This document shows, in pieces, positions 13,657 to 21,934 of a stretch of 26,040 bases of DNA. The notes under the pieces are model-generated. The model did no database searches, was not told where the DNA came from, and worked only from the letters and a program-made list of their open reading frames with translations. The position numbers and the translations under genes were made by a program. The stretch spans positions 13,541-39,580 of the forward strand of contig DIPE01000099.1 of the NCBI GenBank assembly GCA_002427015.1. The letters run 5' to 3'. How positions within the stretch are numbered: the first letter of the stretch is position 1; the number at the start of each line of letters is the position of its first letter. The DNA comes from Firmicutes bacterium UBA5496 (GTDB taxonomy: Bacteria; Bacillota; Proteinivoracia; UBA4975).

Positions 13657-14511
13657 GTGCCCAAGATAGCAGTTGTTACCGACAGCACCGCAGATATTGG
13701 CCACGACCTGGCCCGGGAGAAACACATATCTGTAGTGCCTCTCAATCTTCATTTTGCTGACGCTGTTTTCAAAGACGGCATCGACCTGACTAACGCTGCC
13801 TTTTTTGCCAAGCTGCAGGCGGCGGCTGTGCCGCCAAGAACCTCACAGCCTTCTCCCGGGGATTTCTATGAGTTGTATCAATCTCTGCTTGACTCGGGCT
13901 ATACCGGAATCATATCTATTCATATTTCCCGCGAACTCAGCGGAACATGGCAGTCTGCCACTATCGCCCGAGAAATGCTGCCCCAGGAAGACATCTGTGT
14001 CATTGATTCAAAATCAGCCTCCATGGGCTTGGGTCTGATTGTCCTCAACACCTGGGATAAAATCATGGCAGGGGCATCGGGGGCAGAAGCTACCGAATAC
14101 GCTAGGTGGCTCATCGGACAGCAAAAGGTTATGTTTGGGGTGGCGACCCTGGAGTACTTGCACCGCAACGGCCGCATCGGCAGGGCGGCAAAGGTTATCG
14201 GCGGGTTTTTGAATATTAAGCCTGTGCTCACCATTGACGCTGATGGATTTGTCGCTCCCCTGGGAAAGGTCAGGGGCAACAGCAAATTTATACCCTACTT
14301 GCTTGACGGAGCAGCAGAATTTGTCCGGGATTATTCCGGAGCTGTTGATATTGCAGTGGTGCATGCCCAGGATCCCAGCCTGGCGGCGGAATTGCTCAGC
14401 CGAACCAAAGAAAGGATACCTGTCAGGCATTCTTTCGTCACTGATATTGGCAGTGTAATCGGCACCCATACCGGTCCGGGAACCATAGGAATTGTCCTGC
14501 AAAAATATTGA
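13657..14511 (+). CDS. DegV family fatty-acid-binding protein (probable FakB)
   Basis: A 284-residue DegV protein. Members bind a fatty acid and present its carboxylate to FakA for phosphorylation. GTG 13657 is the start, with GGAGGGA inside the end of plsX. The N-terminal block is KIAVVTDSTADI; TSQPSPGDF supplies the conserved Ser/Thr residues of the carboxylate pocket; SGTWQSA and LHRNGRIGRAAKVIGG are also typical, the latter carrying the Arg thought to contact the ligand or FakA. It is placed between plsX and acpP, where fabD and fabG stand in many Bacillota. With fakA at 1204 this suggests a FakA-FakB-PlsX route. Which fatty acid it binds cannot be read from the sequence. Confidence 0.9.
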   Translation: MPKIAVVTDSTADIGHDLAREKHISVVPLNLHFADAVFKDGIDLTNAAFFAKLQAAAVPPRTSQPSPGDFYELYQSLLDSGYTGIISIHISRELSGTWQSATIAREMLPQEDICVIDSKSASMGLGLIVLNTWDKIMAGASGAEATEYARWLIGQQKVMFGVATLEYLHRNGRIGRAAKVIGGFLNIKPVLTIDADGFVAPLGKVRGNSKFIPYLLDGAAEFVRDYSGAVDIAVVHAQDPSLAAELLSRTKERIPVRHSFVTDIGSVIGTHTGPGTIGIVLQKY

Positions 14512-14512
14512 C

Positions 14513-14541
14513 TTGCCATAACCAGAAAATCCTAGTAAAAT
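14513..14541 (+). promoter_or_regulatory. Internal promoter of acpP
   Basis: TTGCCA (14513-14518) and TAAAAT (14536-14541) are exactly 17 bases apart, in the only sizeable gap of the operon. Independent transcription would fit the high demand for acyl carrier protein. Confidence 0.55.
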
Positions 14542-14563
14542 AGCTGCGAAGGGAGGATTCAGA

Positions 14564-14797
14564 TTGGACAATTCAGTAAAGGCCAAGGTCATCAAGCTTA
14601 TTGCCGACCAGGCAGGGGTGGCTGAAGATTCACTCTCAGACAGCACCAGCCTGCAGGCTGATTTAGAGCTGGACTCGCTGGACATCATGGATTTACTTTT
14701 GGTATTGGAAGAGGAATTTGATATGCAAATTCCTGATGAGGAACTAAGCAAGATTCAAACTATCGGCGATATTGTCAATTATATTGAGAGATCTTAA
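14564..14797 (+). CDS. acpP: Acyl carrier protein
   Basis: A 77-residue acidic carrier that holds growing acyl chains on a 4'-phosphopantetheine arm attached to Ser38. The start is TTG 14564, with GGGAGGA 8 bases upstream. The modification motif reads DLELDSLDIMDLLL; the usual sequence before the Asp-Ser-Leu is Gly-Ala, so Glu-Leu here is a mild departure. The C-terminal half, LEEEFDMQIPDEELSKIQTIGD, is typical. It lies after degV and is followed by a hairpin, then rnc and smc, an order shared with B. subtilis. Confidence 0.96.
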   Translation: MDNSVKAKVIKLIADQAGVAEDSLSDSTSLQADLELDSLDIMDLLLVLEEEFDMQIPDEELSKIQTIGDIVNYIERS

Positions 14798-14801
14798 TAC
14801 C

Positions 14802-14830
14802 TCAAGGCCCACAGTGGGCCTTGATTATTA
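14802..14830 (+). terminator. Hairpin terminator between acpP and rnc
   Basis: A perfect 10-bp stem, TCAAGGCCCA (14802-14811) with 14815-14824, and a 3-base loop are followed by TTATTA. The T-tract is weak, so partial termination that lets some polymerase into rnc-smc-ftsY is likely. Confidence 0.65.
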
Positions 14831-14845
14831 TAGGGAGGCAGGAGA

Positions 14846-15496
14846 ATGGACGGACAGCTGAAGAGAATCAGTCCGCAATTGTACAAGGAGGCCGTCACCC
14901 ATTCCTCTACAGGAGAAGAACTGCATAATGAGCGCCTGGAGTTTTTGGGTGATGCGGTGCTGGACATGATTATCAGCGAATGGCTTTACCTCCACAAGGA
15001 TTCTTTGTCTGAGGGGCGCATGTCGCAGATCAGGGCAGCGGTAGTCCGGGAAGAGTCTCTGGCTCTTGCAGCAGAAGGGCTGGATTTGGGCAGCAAGGTG
15101 CGCATCAGCAAAGGCGAGGAAAAGTCTGGCGGCCGCCAGCGCCCATCTTTGCTGGCTGATACCCTGGAAGCGGTGATTGCCGCCATGTATTTGACAGCAG
15201 GCTTAGAAGAGACAAGGAATTTTGTCCTCAGCCTGTTCGCGGAACCTTTGCAGCGGGCCTGTGCAGATAATTTTGTCTGCGATTATAAATCAGAGTTTCA
15301 GGAAAAGATGCAGGCCGCTGGGGTAGAATCAATTGATTACTCCGTGACGCGGGATGCTGGCCCTGACCACAATAAGACTTTTTGGGTGGAGCTGACTGTA
15401 GATGGCAAGGTCCTGGCTTCCGGCAGCGGCAAGACAAAGAAACAGGCGGAGCAGGAAGCTGCCCGCAAGGCTCTGTGCAATCGACTTTCCGATTAA
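14846..15496 (+). CDS. rnc: Ribonuclease III
   Basis: RNase III cuts double-stranded RNA and processes rRNA precursors. The product is 216 residues, shorter than the B. subtilis enzyme (about 249) because the N-terminal extension is missing. The catalytic signature NERLEFLGDAVL is at 28-39 (Glu32 and Asp36), and a second acidic pair, Asp105/Glu108, lies in LLADTLEAVIAAMYL. A C-terminal dsRNA-binding domain covers about 145-216 (DYKSEFQEKMQAAG, GSGKTKKQAEQEAARKAL). GGGAGGCAGGAG precedes the ATG. It is followed by smc, a conserved pairing. Confidence 0.96.
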   Translation: MDGQLKRISPQLYKEAVTHSSTGEELHNERLEFLGDAVLDMIISEWLYLHKDSLSEGRMSQIRAAVVREESLALAAEGLDLGSKVRISKGEEKSGGRQRPSLLADTLEAVIAAMYLTAGLEETRNFVLSLFAEPLQRACADNFVCDYKSEFQEKMQAAGVESIDYSVTRDAGPDHNKTFWVELTVDGKVLASGSGKTKKQAEQEAARKALCNRLSD

Positions 15497-15530
15497 GCCA
15501 TGGTAAAATTACCGGGGGAGGAGGGTAGGC

Positions 15531-18500
15531 ATGCATTTAATCAGACTTGAATTATACGGATTCAAATCCTTTTCCAATAAAACGGAATTTAGCTTTTCCC
15601 CTGGTATAACAGCCTTAGTAGGTCCTAATGGCTGCGGCAAGAGCAATGTAGTGGATGCCATTCGCTGGGTGCTGGGGGAACAAAACCCCCGGGCGCTGCG
15701 GGCCAATAAAATGACAGATCTCATTTACGCCGGCACTGAAAACAGCGAGCATAAAAACTATGCAGAGGTAGCGGTGGTGCTGGACAACAGCGACAATGAA
15801 ATCCCCCTGGACTTTCGTGAGGTCACCATCACCAGGCGCTACTACCGTTCGGGAGAAAGCGAGTATTTTCTCAACCGCGTTCCCTGCCGCCTTAAAGATA
15901 TCAGCGAAGTATTGGCTTCTACATCTCTGGGCAGGGGTACATATTCCATAATCGGCCAGGGGCAGGTGGCTGAAGTAATCAACAGCCGGCCTGAGGACCG
16001 CCGCTTGATGTTTGAAGAAGCAGCGGGAATTGCCCTGTATAAAATGCGAAAAAGTGAAGCCCTGAAAAAACTGGGGGATACCCAGAGCCATCTTACGCGA
16101 ATTGATGACATTGTTCACGAGCTCCAGGGACAAGAAGAGGATATTCGGGAAAGCGCCGCCAAGGCAAAGGTCTTCTTGGAGCTCAAGGAGCAAGGGGATA
16201 AGCTGGACTTATCCTTGTGGGCGGCCAAGTATTCAGACCTGCAAAAACGTTTGCAGGAGCTGGAGGAGCGCCGGGAAACTTTAACAGCCAGCAAGCTCCA
16301 AGGGGCTGCTGCTTTTAAGGAACTGGAAACTCAGCTGGCGGAAGCGGCGGCTGTGCTGCAGGAATGCGCCCAAGTCATCTCCGCCCTGGAGAACAACCGC
16401 TCCCAGCTGGCTGCAGATAAAACTCAGCGGGAATACCAGCTGGAATTGTCGCAGCAGCGTCAGGATGATTATGCCAATATGGTTTTTTCCGCTCGCCAGC
16501 GATTAACGGGGCTTAAAGCCCAGCTGGAGGAGTTCCGGAGCGGGGCCAGCCGCATCCGCCGGGAGCTGGAAAAATCTCAGGAAGGGGTTGGCCTGTATTC
16601 CGCTGCCCACAAGCGGCGGGGTGCTGCCTCTTCATTGGTCAGAAGATTGCTGGCCGGGGCGGAAAATTATCGCGGGCAGGCGGATGACCTAATCTTGCAG
16701 GCGGCCAAGGCCAGCACCGAAAACGCCGCCAGCAAGGAGAAGACCCGGGAGCTGGAAGCCGAACTGGCTGGACAGCTGGATTCGGTCCAGGGGGAACTGG
16801 CTGGCTGGCAAAGGGATCTGGGGACGATTCGCAGGGAGATCGAGGAATTCACTGCCGTCCAAGCCAAAATTCGCCAGGAAACTGCAGCTTTGGATGAGCA
16901 GGCAGGGGATTTAAGTCAAGAACTTAAAGCAGCGGCAGATTTGCTGCAGGCTGAGGCCGGGGAACAAACTGAAATCGAAAAAGCCATTCTTGCCTTGGAG
17001 CAAAAAATCAATATGCTGCGGGCAATGGATGAGGAACTGCAGGGCTATGGTCCAGGAACCAGGGCCGCCCTCAGGGCCAGCGAAGACGGGCGCCTAGCCG
17101 GAATCCACGGGGCAGTGGGCGAGCTAATTCAGGTAAAGGATTCTCAACACAGCCTGGCCATAGAGACTGCTTTAGGCGGGGCTCTGCAATATGTAGTCTG
17201 TGATACAGATGCTGCCTGCCGGCAGGCCATCGAACTGTTAAAAACAAACAAAGCCGGCAGGGCAACCTTCGTTCCCCTTACAGCAGCCCGCACCCAGGCT
17301 CAGGGGAACAGAAGGCATGATTTCGGCGTGCCCGTTTTGGGCTGGGCCGATGAACTGATCCAGTGTCCCGCCCAGGTAGAGCCGGTAATGGCAATGCTCC
17401 TTGGCAATGTGTTGGTTACTGAAAATCTTGCCTTGGCGTCAAGGCTGGCAGTGGCAGTTAAATACCGCTATAAGATCGTCACCCTGGAGGGGGAAGTCAT
17501 CAGCAGAGGACTGTATACCGGCGGCTCTGCCGGCAGACAGGGGCAGGGACCTCTCCAGCGAAAAGCAGCCATAGAAGAGATAGGCATGCAGCTGGCGGCG
17601 CGGGAGCAAGATTTAGCTGCGAAAAAAGGCCGGATCCTTCAGGCCCAAGAGGGTAAAGAACATTTGCAGGCCAAATTGGAAGCTGTTGGCCAGCACCGGG
17701 AAAGCCAGGAGAAAGAGCTTATTCGCCTGGGCGCTCAGATTGAACAGGCCCAGCTCAGGGCAGCTCAGATGGAAGAACGGGAGCAGGCCTGCAAAGAGCG
17801 GCTGGACCAGCTGGAGCCCAAACTTCTTGAGGTTCGCCAGCAGCTCCTGGGCATTTCCTCCCTGCTGAACCAGGACAAAGCGGGAATGGATAAGCTTCAG
17901 GCCTGTAAAGAAAAGCTTTATAATAATGAACTGGACCTGAAAGATATGGTCTCTCTCTGGGCTTCCCGGCAAAACAGCCTCCAGCTGGCGGTATATTCCT
18001 GGCAGAATAATGGGGAAAACTTAGAAAGACAGCTTAAATCCTTGGAGAATCAGGCTTCTGGAACCGAAGGGGAGATAGGCCAACTGTCGGGGGAAGTCGC
18101 CAGCAGAGAAGAACAGCAGCGGCAAATGGAGGCTAACATTGCTGCCTCCCGACAAGCCCTGGCGGAAATTGCCGCAGGCCTTGAGACAGTGAGCGCCAGC
18201 TTGGAGGGGCAGGTATCCACTCGCAGCCAGATGCAGGCGAATATTAAAGAAACTAATCACACCCTGGCGCTATTGCGGGAAGAAATGGAGCAAATCCAGG
18301 CCTCTTTGCATGACATAGAGATAAAAAAAACCCGCTGGCAGGCGGAAACAGAAGGCATGGCCGCTCAGCTGCTGGCCCAGTATGGGTTGGATCCCCAGGG
18401 GGGGCTGGGTCACCTGGACAATCGTTACACTGTCAATCAGCTATCTGCCAAAGCCAAAAACATGCAAGAGCGCATCAGCCAGTTAGGGGAAGTCAACCTG

Positions 18501-19103
18501 GCTTCCATTGGGCAGCATAACAAGCTGACTGAACGGCTGCTCTTCTTATCGGAGCAGCGGTCTGATTTAGCCAGCGCCGCTGAGGATATCATGAATTTGG
18601 TTGCCGAACTGGATGAGACTATCCGCACTCTCTTTATGGAAACATTTGAGCAGGTTCAGGACCACTTTTCCAGGATTTTTAAAATCCTTTTTGCCGGGGG
18701 CAGCGCTTATCTTGCCCTTAATGACGAGCAGGAGCCCCTGGAAACAGGGATTGAGATTTTTGCCCGGCCTTCAGGCAAGCGCACCCAATCTTTGACTCTG
18801 CTTTCCGGCGGCGAAAAAGCCTTGACAGCCATTGCACTGCTCTTTGCTCTGCAGTCAGTGCGGCCTTCACCTTTCTGCATCCTTGACGAGATTGAGGCAG
18901 CCCTTGATGACACTAACATTCTCCGTTTTACCGTATATTTGCGTCAGCTGGCCCAGGATATGCAGTTTATTCTCATTACTCACCGCCGGGAGACAATGGA
19001 GCATTCAGACAGCTTGTACGGCATTACCTTAAATAAAGAAGGGGCTTCTCAGCCCATTTCTGTGGTCTTAAATCAAGACAGGCAAAGGATGGAAGATGCA
19101 TGA
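15531..19103 (+). CDS. smc: Chromosome segregation protein SMC
   Basis: The 1190-residue SMC ATPase forms the ring of the bacterial condensin with ScpA and ScpB and organises newly replicated chromosomes. The N-terminal head has Walker A GPNGCGKS (31-38). Two long coiled-coil arms, rich in Glu, Gln, Ala and Leu, cover about 165-505 and 670-1000. The hinge lies at roughly 515-665 (GIHGAVGELIQVKDSQHSLA, GRATFVPLTAART). The C-terminal head has the ABC signature LLSGGEKALTAIALLFA (about 1089 on) and Walker B FCILDEIEAALDD (about 1115 on). GGAGGAGGG precedes the ATG. The start of ftsY overlaps its stop codon. Confidence 0.98.
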   Translation: MHLIRLELYGFKSFSNKTEFSFSPGITALVGPNGCGKSNVVDAIRWVLGEQNPRALRANKMTDLIYAGTENSEHKNYAEVAVVLDNSDNEIPLDFREVTITRRYYRSGESEYFLNRVPCRLKDISEVLASTSLGRGTYSIIGQGQVAEVINSRPEDRRLMFEEAAGIALYKMRKSEALKKLGDTQSHLTRIDDIVHELQGQEEDIRESAAKAKVFLELKEQGDKLDLSLWAAKYSDLQKRLQELEERRETLTASKLQGAAAFKELETQLAEAAAVLQECAQVISALENNRSQLAADKTQREYQLELSQQRQDDYANMVFSARQRLTGLKAQLEEFRSGASRIRRELEKSQEGVGLYSAAHKRRGAASSLVRRLLAGAENYRGQADDLILQAAKASTENAASKEKTRELEAELAGQLDSVQGELAGWQRDLGTIRREIEEFTAVQAKIRQETAALDEQAGDLSQELKAAADLLQAEAGEQTEIEKAILALEQKINMLRAMDEELQGYGPGTRAALRASEDGRLAGIHGAVGELIQVKDSQHSLAIETALGGALQYVVCDTDAACRQAIELLKTNKAGRATFVPLTAARTQAQGNRRHDFGVPVLGWADELIQCPAQVEPVMAMLLGNVLVTENLALASRLAVAVKYRYKIVTLEGEVISRGLYTGGSAGRQGQGPLQRKAAIEEIGMQLAAREQDLAAKKGRILQAQEGKEHLQAKLEAVGQHRESQEKELIRLGAQIEQAQLRAAQMEEREQACKERLDQLEPKLLEVRQQLLGISSLLNQDKAGMDKLQACKEKLYNNELDLKDMVSLWASRQNSLQLAVYSWQNNGENLERQLKSLENQASGTEGEIGQLSGEVASREEQQRQMEANIAASRQALAEIAAGLETVSASLEGQVSTRSQMQANIKETNHTLALLREEMEQIQASLHDIEIKKTRWQAETEGMAAQLLAQYGLDPQGGLGHLDNRYTVNQLSAKAKNMQERISQLGEVNLASIGQHNKLTERLLFLSEQRSDLASAAEDIMNLVAELDETIRTLFMETFEQVQDHFSRIFKILFAGGSAYLALNDEQEPLETGIEIFARPSGKRTQSLTLLSGGEKALTAIALLFALQSVRPSPFCILDEIEAALDDTNILRFTVYLRQLAQDMQFILITHRRETMEHSDSLYGITLNKEGASQPISVVLNQDRQRMEDA

Positions 19104-19966
19104 GCATAATGGCAAAAATCAGCAAAGGGCTCAGCAAAACCCGGGAGAAAATGGCCCAGGCCTTTCAAGCTGTATTTGAACGGGGACCTTCCAGGGATTA
19201 TGAGCTCTTGGAAGAGTTTCTAATCTTAGCCGATGTGGGACCGGCAGCGGCAGCGGCGATTGTGGCTAAGGTAAAGGAAAAAAACAGTCCCGAGCTTATT
19301 CCGGCCCTGAAAGAAGAGCTGGTGCAAACTCTGAATCTTGACAGTGAAGACAAGCCCGTGAAGATTTTTGTGGGCATCAATGGCAGCGGCAAAACCACAT
19401 CCGTGGGCAAGCTGTGTCACCGCTTTGTCTCTGAAGGCAAAAAAGTGTTTGTCATTGGCACCGATACCTTCAGAGCAGCTGCCGATATGCAGCTGGAAGA
19501 GTGGTGCAGGCGCGCAGGCGTCCCCTATTTGCTTGGCAAGCCCGGCAGCGATCCCGGCGCGGTCCTCTATGACGGCTTAAATTCTGCCGCCGCCAAAAAC
19601 GCCGACTATATACTATGCGATACCGCCGGCCGCCTGCACAGCAATAAAAACCTTATGCAGGAATTGGAAAAAATCCTCCGGGTCAGTGAGCGGGTGCGCC
19701 CCGGCGCCGTTGAAGTGCTGCTGACTTTGGATGCGGCCACCGGACAAAACGCTTTGCAGCAAATGGAGACATTTGAGCAATGGGTTAAACCTTCGGGAAT
19801 TATTCTCACAAAGCTGGACGGCAGCGCTAAGGGCGGGGTTGCCATTGCCCTGGCGGCCAAGTACCGGGTGCCGATAAAATACATTGGCGTGGGCGAGGGC
19901 ATAGAAGATTTGTTGCTATTTGCCGCCGAAAGTTATGTGAATTCCCTGTTCCCTGAAAATGAGTAA
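19100..19966 (+). CDS. ftsY: Signal recognition particle receptor FtsY
   Basis: FtsY is the membrane-associated GTPase that receives Ffh-bound ribosomes and hands them to the Sec translocon. ATG 19100 overlaps the smc stop (ATGA), so translation is coupled; ATG 19109 is an alternative. The 288-residue protein is an NG domain with almost no acidic A region, as in many Gram-positive bacteria. P-loop GINGSGKTT (from about 92), DTFRAAA (about 122), DTAGR (about 174), TKLDGSAKGG (about 237) and GVGEGIEDL are intact. Its stop codon lies within a 13-bp hairpin. Confidence 0.97.
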   Translation: MSIMAKISKGLSKTREKMAQAFQAVFERGPSRDYELLEEFLILADVGPAAAAAIVAKVKEKNSPELIPALKEELVQTLNLDSEDKPVKIFVGINGSGKTTSVGKLCHRFVSEGKKVFVIGTDTFRAAADMQLEEWCRRAGVPYLLGKPGSDPGAVLYDGLNSAAAKNADYILCDTAGRLHSNKNLMQELEKILRVSERVRPGAVEVLLTLDAATGQNALQQMETFEQWVKPSGIILTKLDGSAKGGVAIALAAKYRVPIKYIGVGEGIEDLLLFAAESYVNSLFPENE

Positions 19967-19990
19967 CCGCCACTATTAGTGGCGGTTACT
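19962..19990. terminator. Perfect 13-bp hairpin at the convergent ends of ftsY and the minus-strand small ORF
   Basis: AGTAACCGCCACT (19962-19974) is fully complementary to 19978-19990 around a 3-base loop. It contains the ftsY stop codon in its left arm and the stop of the minus-strand ORF at the loop. There is no clear T-tract on either side, so it may protect 3' ends or act as a weak two-way terminator. Confidence 0.6.
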
Positions 19991-20098
19991 TGTGTCGGCG
20001 GAGTTGGGCGTTATATTTTTTAAATCCTTGGTAATTTCTTCGGCCACTTCTTGCTGAAATCTTTCTTTGTTAAACAGGTCGCGAAAATTGGTCTTCAC
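19976..20098 (-). CDS. Unrecognised 40-residue polypeptide
   Basis: A 41-codon frame on the minus strand between ftsY and ylxM. GTG 20098 is preceded by an excellent GAGAGGAGG with 7 bases spacing (GGAGG at 20110-20106), which is the main reason to accept it. The product starts MKTNFRDLFNKERFQQEVAE (GTG read as Met), then has EITKDLKNITPN, and is charged, soluble and probably helical, with no Cys and no membrane segment. Its stop falls in the loop of the hairpin shared with ftsY. I do not recognise the family. It fills a gap in an otherwise plus-strand operon, so it is unlikely to be a leftover of a larger gene, but expression is unproven. Confidence 0.5.
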   Translation of the reverse strand: MKTNFRDLFNKERFQQEVAEEITKDLKNITPNSADTSNRH

Positions 20099-20170
20099 AA
20101 AATCGCCTCCTCTCGCTATTATTTTGCGCGTTTTTTTAAGGGCTATGTTGATATTTTTTTGCCTGGACAG

Positions 20171-20199
20171 TTGACTTTTGGGGAGAAAACCATTAAACT
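20171..20199 (+). promoter_or_regulatory. Promoter of ylxM-ffh
   Basis: TTGACT (20171-20176) and TAAACT (20194-20199) are exactly 17 bases apart. Transcription should start near 20206, about 35 bases before the ylxM ATG. It makes the SRP genes independent of the upstream smc-ftsY unit. Confidence 0.65.
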
Positions 20200-20232
20200 C
20201 TTGCTGTAAAGTATTTTTCCTTTACAAGCAGG
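20200..20232 (+). promoter_or_regulatory. Stem-loop in the ylxM leader
   Basis: GTAAAG (20206-20211) pairs with CTTTAC (20220-20225) around an AT-rich loop. The stem can continue through CTTGCT (20200-20205) with 20226-20232 if one A bulges. The inner stem would sit at the very 5' end of the message, and its outer extension would touch the AGGTGA ribosome binding site (20230-20235). Confidence 0.4.
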
Positions 20233-20240
20233 TGATTATT

Positions 20241-20567
20241 ATGGAAATTCAGGACCGAATCAGGCTGAATATGCTCTTTGATTTTTATTGGAATTTATTA
20301 ACACAAAAACAAAAAGATTTATTTGAGCTGCATTTTCAATATGATCTATCTTTAGGGGAAATCGCCGCTAATTTTCAAATCAGCCGCCAGGCCGTTTATG
20401 ATTTACTGCGCCGGACCTCCCTGCAGCTCAATAATTACGAGGAACGCCTGCAGTTACTGGCTAAACATGCCCAGCGCCAGCACAACATTGCTCAGCTGGA
20501 GCAGGCCCTGGCAGCCGGGGACTTAGAGGCTGCCCGCACATGGCTTGACAAGCTGAAAAACTCATGA
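20241..20567 (+). CDS. ylxM: YlxM family DNA-binding/SRP-associated protein
   Basis: The 108-residue UPF0122 protein is encoded next to ffh throughout the Gram-positive bacteria and is linked to SRP assembly (it stimulates SRP/FtsY GTPase activity in streptococci). The start is ATG 20241 with AGGTGA upstream; an in-frame TTG at 20178 would lie inside the promoter. The N-terminus MEIQDRIRLNMLFDFYWNLL and the helix-turn-helix DLSLGEIAANFQISRQAVYD then LLRR, related to sigma-70 region 4, are typical. The gap to ffh is 13 bases. Confidence 0.94.
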   Translation: MEIQDRIRLNMLFDFYWNLLTQKQKDLFELHFQYDLSLGEIAANFQISRQAVYDLLRRTSLQLNNYEERLQLLAKHAQRQHNIAQLEQALAAGDLEAARTWLDKLKNS

Positions 20568-20580
20568 GAGGATAATTCCT

Positions 20581-21903
20581 ATGGTTTTTTCCGGACTTTC
20601 TCAGCGCTTGCAGGGGATAATAGGCAAACTGCGGGGCAGAGGGCGGCTTAGCGAAGCTGACGTCAAGGATGCCCTCAAGGAAATAAAGCTGGCCTTGCTG
20701 GAAGCTGATGTCAACTACAAAGTAGTAAAGGATTTTATTGCCAATCTGCAGCAAAATTGCCTGGGAGCGGAGATTTTGAATTCCCTGACCCCCGGACAGC
20801 AAGTTATTAAGCTTGTCCGGGATGAACTCACCAATTTGCTTGGCGCTTCTGCCAGCAGTCTCAGCTTAGCCAAAGGCAAGTCAGTTTACATGCTTGTGGG
20901 GCTGCAGGGTTCAGGCAAGACTACCACAACTGTCAAAATAGCCCGGATGTTAAAAGCTAAGGGCAAAAAGCCCGTTGTCATCAGCTTGGACACCTATCGT
21001 CCCGCAGCTGTTGAGCAGCTGGAAATTGCCGCCCATGACGCTCAAATCGACAGCTATCGGCCGGGAGGCCTGAATCCTATTGAAATCGCCAAACATGCCC
21101 TGGCCTGGACGGATAAATTCGAACACGATTGTTTGCTTTTTGACACCGCCGGCCGCATGCATCTGGATGAGGCCCTCATGGAGGAACTGCTGCAGCTAAA
21201 GGCCCTGATCAAGCCCGTGGAAATTATTCTTGTTCTGGATGCCATGACTGGCCAGGATGCGGTCAATATTGCCCAGGGCTTTGCTGAGCGGGGGCTGGCG
21301 GACAGCATTGTTTTGACCAAGCTGGACAGCGACACCCGGGGAGGGGCAGCCCTCTCTGTGCGGGCTGTAACCGGCAAGCCCATAAAATATATCGGTGTCG
21401 GGGAGAAAACTGAGCAGCTGGAACAATTTCATCCCGACCGCATGGCTTCACAAATTCTCGGCATGGGGGATGTCCTTACCCTGATTGAAAAAGCCGAGGC
21501 TGCCTTTGACCGGGAACAGGCCGCCAAATTACAAGAGAAATTGCGCAAACAGCAATTTACTCTCCAGGATTTCAGGGAGCAGCTGCATCAATTTAAAAAC
21601 ATTGGCTCCTTGGACCAGATTGCCGGCATGCTCCCCGGGGGGGCGAAATTGGGCAAAATGCAATTTGATGAAAGGGAAATTGCCCGCTTTGACGCGATTA
21701 TCGCTTCCATGACCCCGGCGGAGCGGCTTTCCCCCAGCATTATCAACGGGAGCAGGCGCAAACGCATAGCCGCCGGCAGCGGCACCAGCGTGCAGCAGGT
21801 GAATAAACTGCTGAAACAATTTGCCATGCTGCAAAAGATGATGAAACAGCTGGATCCCAAAATGGCTAAAAAGGGAAGACTTCCTTTTCCTTTTAAAATA
21901 TAA
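20581..21903 (+). CDS. ffh: Signal recognition particle protein Ffh
   Basis: Ffh is the SRP54 GTPase that binds signal sequences and SRP RNA and delivers ribosomes to FtsY. The 440-residue length is normal. NG domain: GLQGSGKTTT (about 107), DTYRPAA (about 137), DTAGRMHLD (about 188) and TKLD (about 246), where the next residue is Ser instead of the usual Gly (TKLDSDTRGG). The M domain (about 300-440) has the Met-rich hydrophobic groove and the RNA-binding SRRKRIAAGSG. GAGAGGA precedes the ATG. No SRP RNA gene is seen nearby. Confidence 0.98.
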   Translation: MVFSGLSQRLQGIIGKLRGRGRLSEADVKDALKEIKLALLEADVNYKVVKDFIANLQQNCLGAEILNSLTPGQQVIKLVRDELTNLLGASASSLSLAKGKSVYMLVGLQGSGKTTTTVKIARMLKAKGKKPVVISLDTYRPAAVEQLEIAAHDAQIDSYRPGGLNPIEIAKHALAWTDKFEHDCLLFDTAGRMHLDEALMEELLQLKALIKPVEIILVLDAMTGQDAVNIAQGFAERGLADSIVLTKLDSDTRGGAALSVRAVTGKPIKYIGVGEKTEQLEQFHPDRMASQILGMGDVLTLIEKAEAAFDREQAAKLQEKLRKQQFTLQDFREQLHQFKNIGSLDQIAGMLPGGAKLGKMQFDEREIARFDAIIASMTPAERLSPSIINGSRRKRIAAGSGTSVQQVNKLLKQFAMLQKMMKQLDPKMAKKGRLPFPFKI

Positions 21904-21934
21904 GCAACTTGAACTGAAGCTGGAGGTGAAAAGT

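Noticed and set aside
14014..14751. Long minus-strand open frame (245 codons) across degV and acpP
   Set aside because: It is antisense to two confidently identified genes, has no ribosome binding site, and its product is Ser-rich low-complexity sequence typical of reverse-frame shadows in GC-rich genes.
15615..16193. Minus-strand open frame of 192 codons inside smc
   Set aside because: It is fully antisense to the conserved SMC head domain, with no start signals and no recognisable motif.
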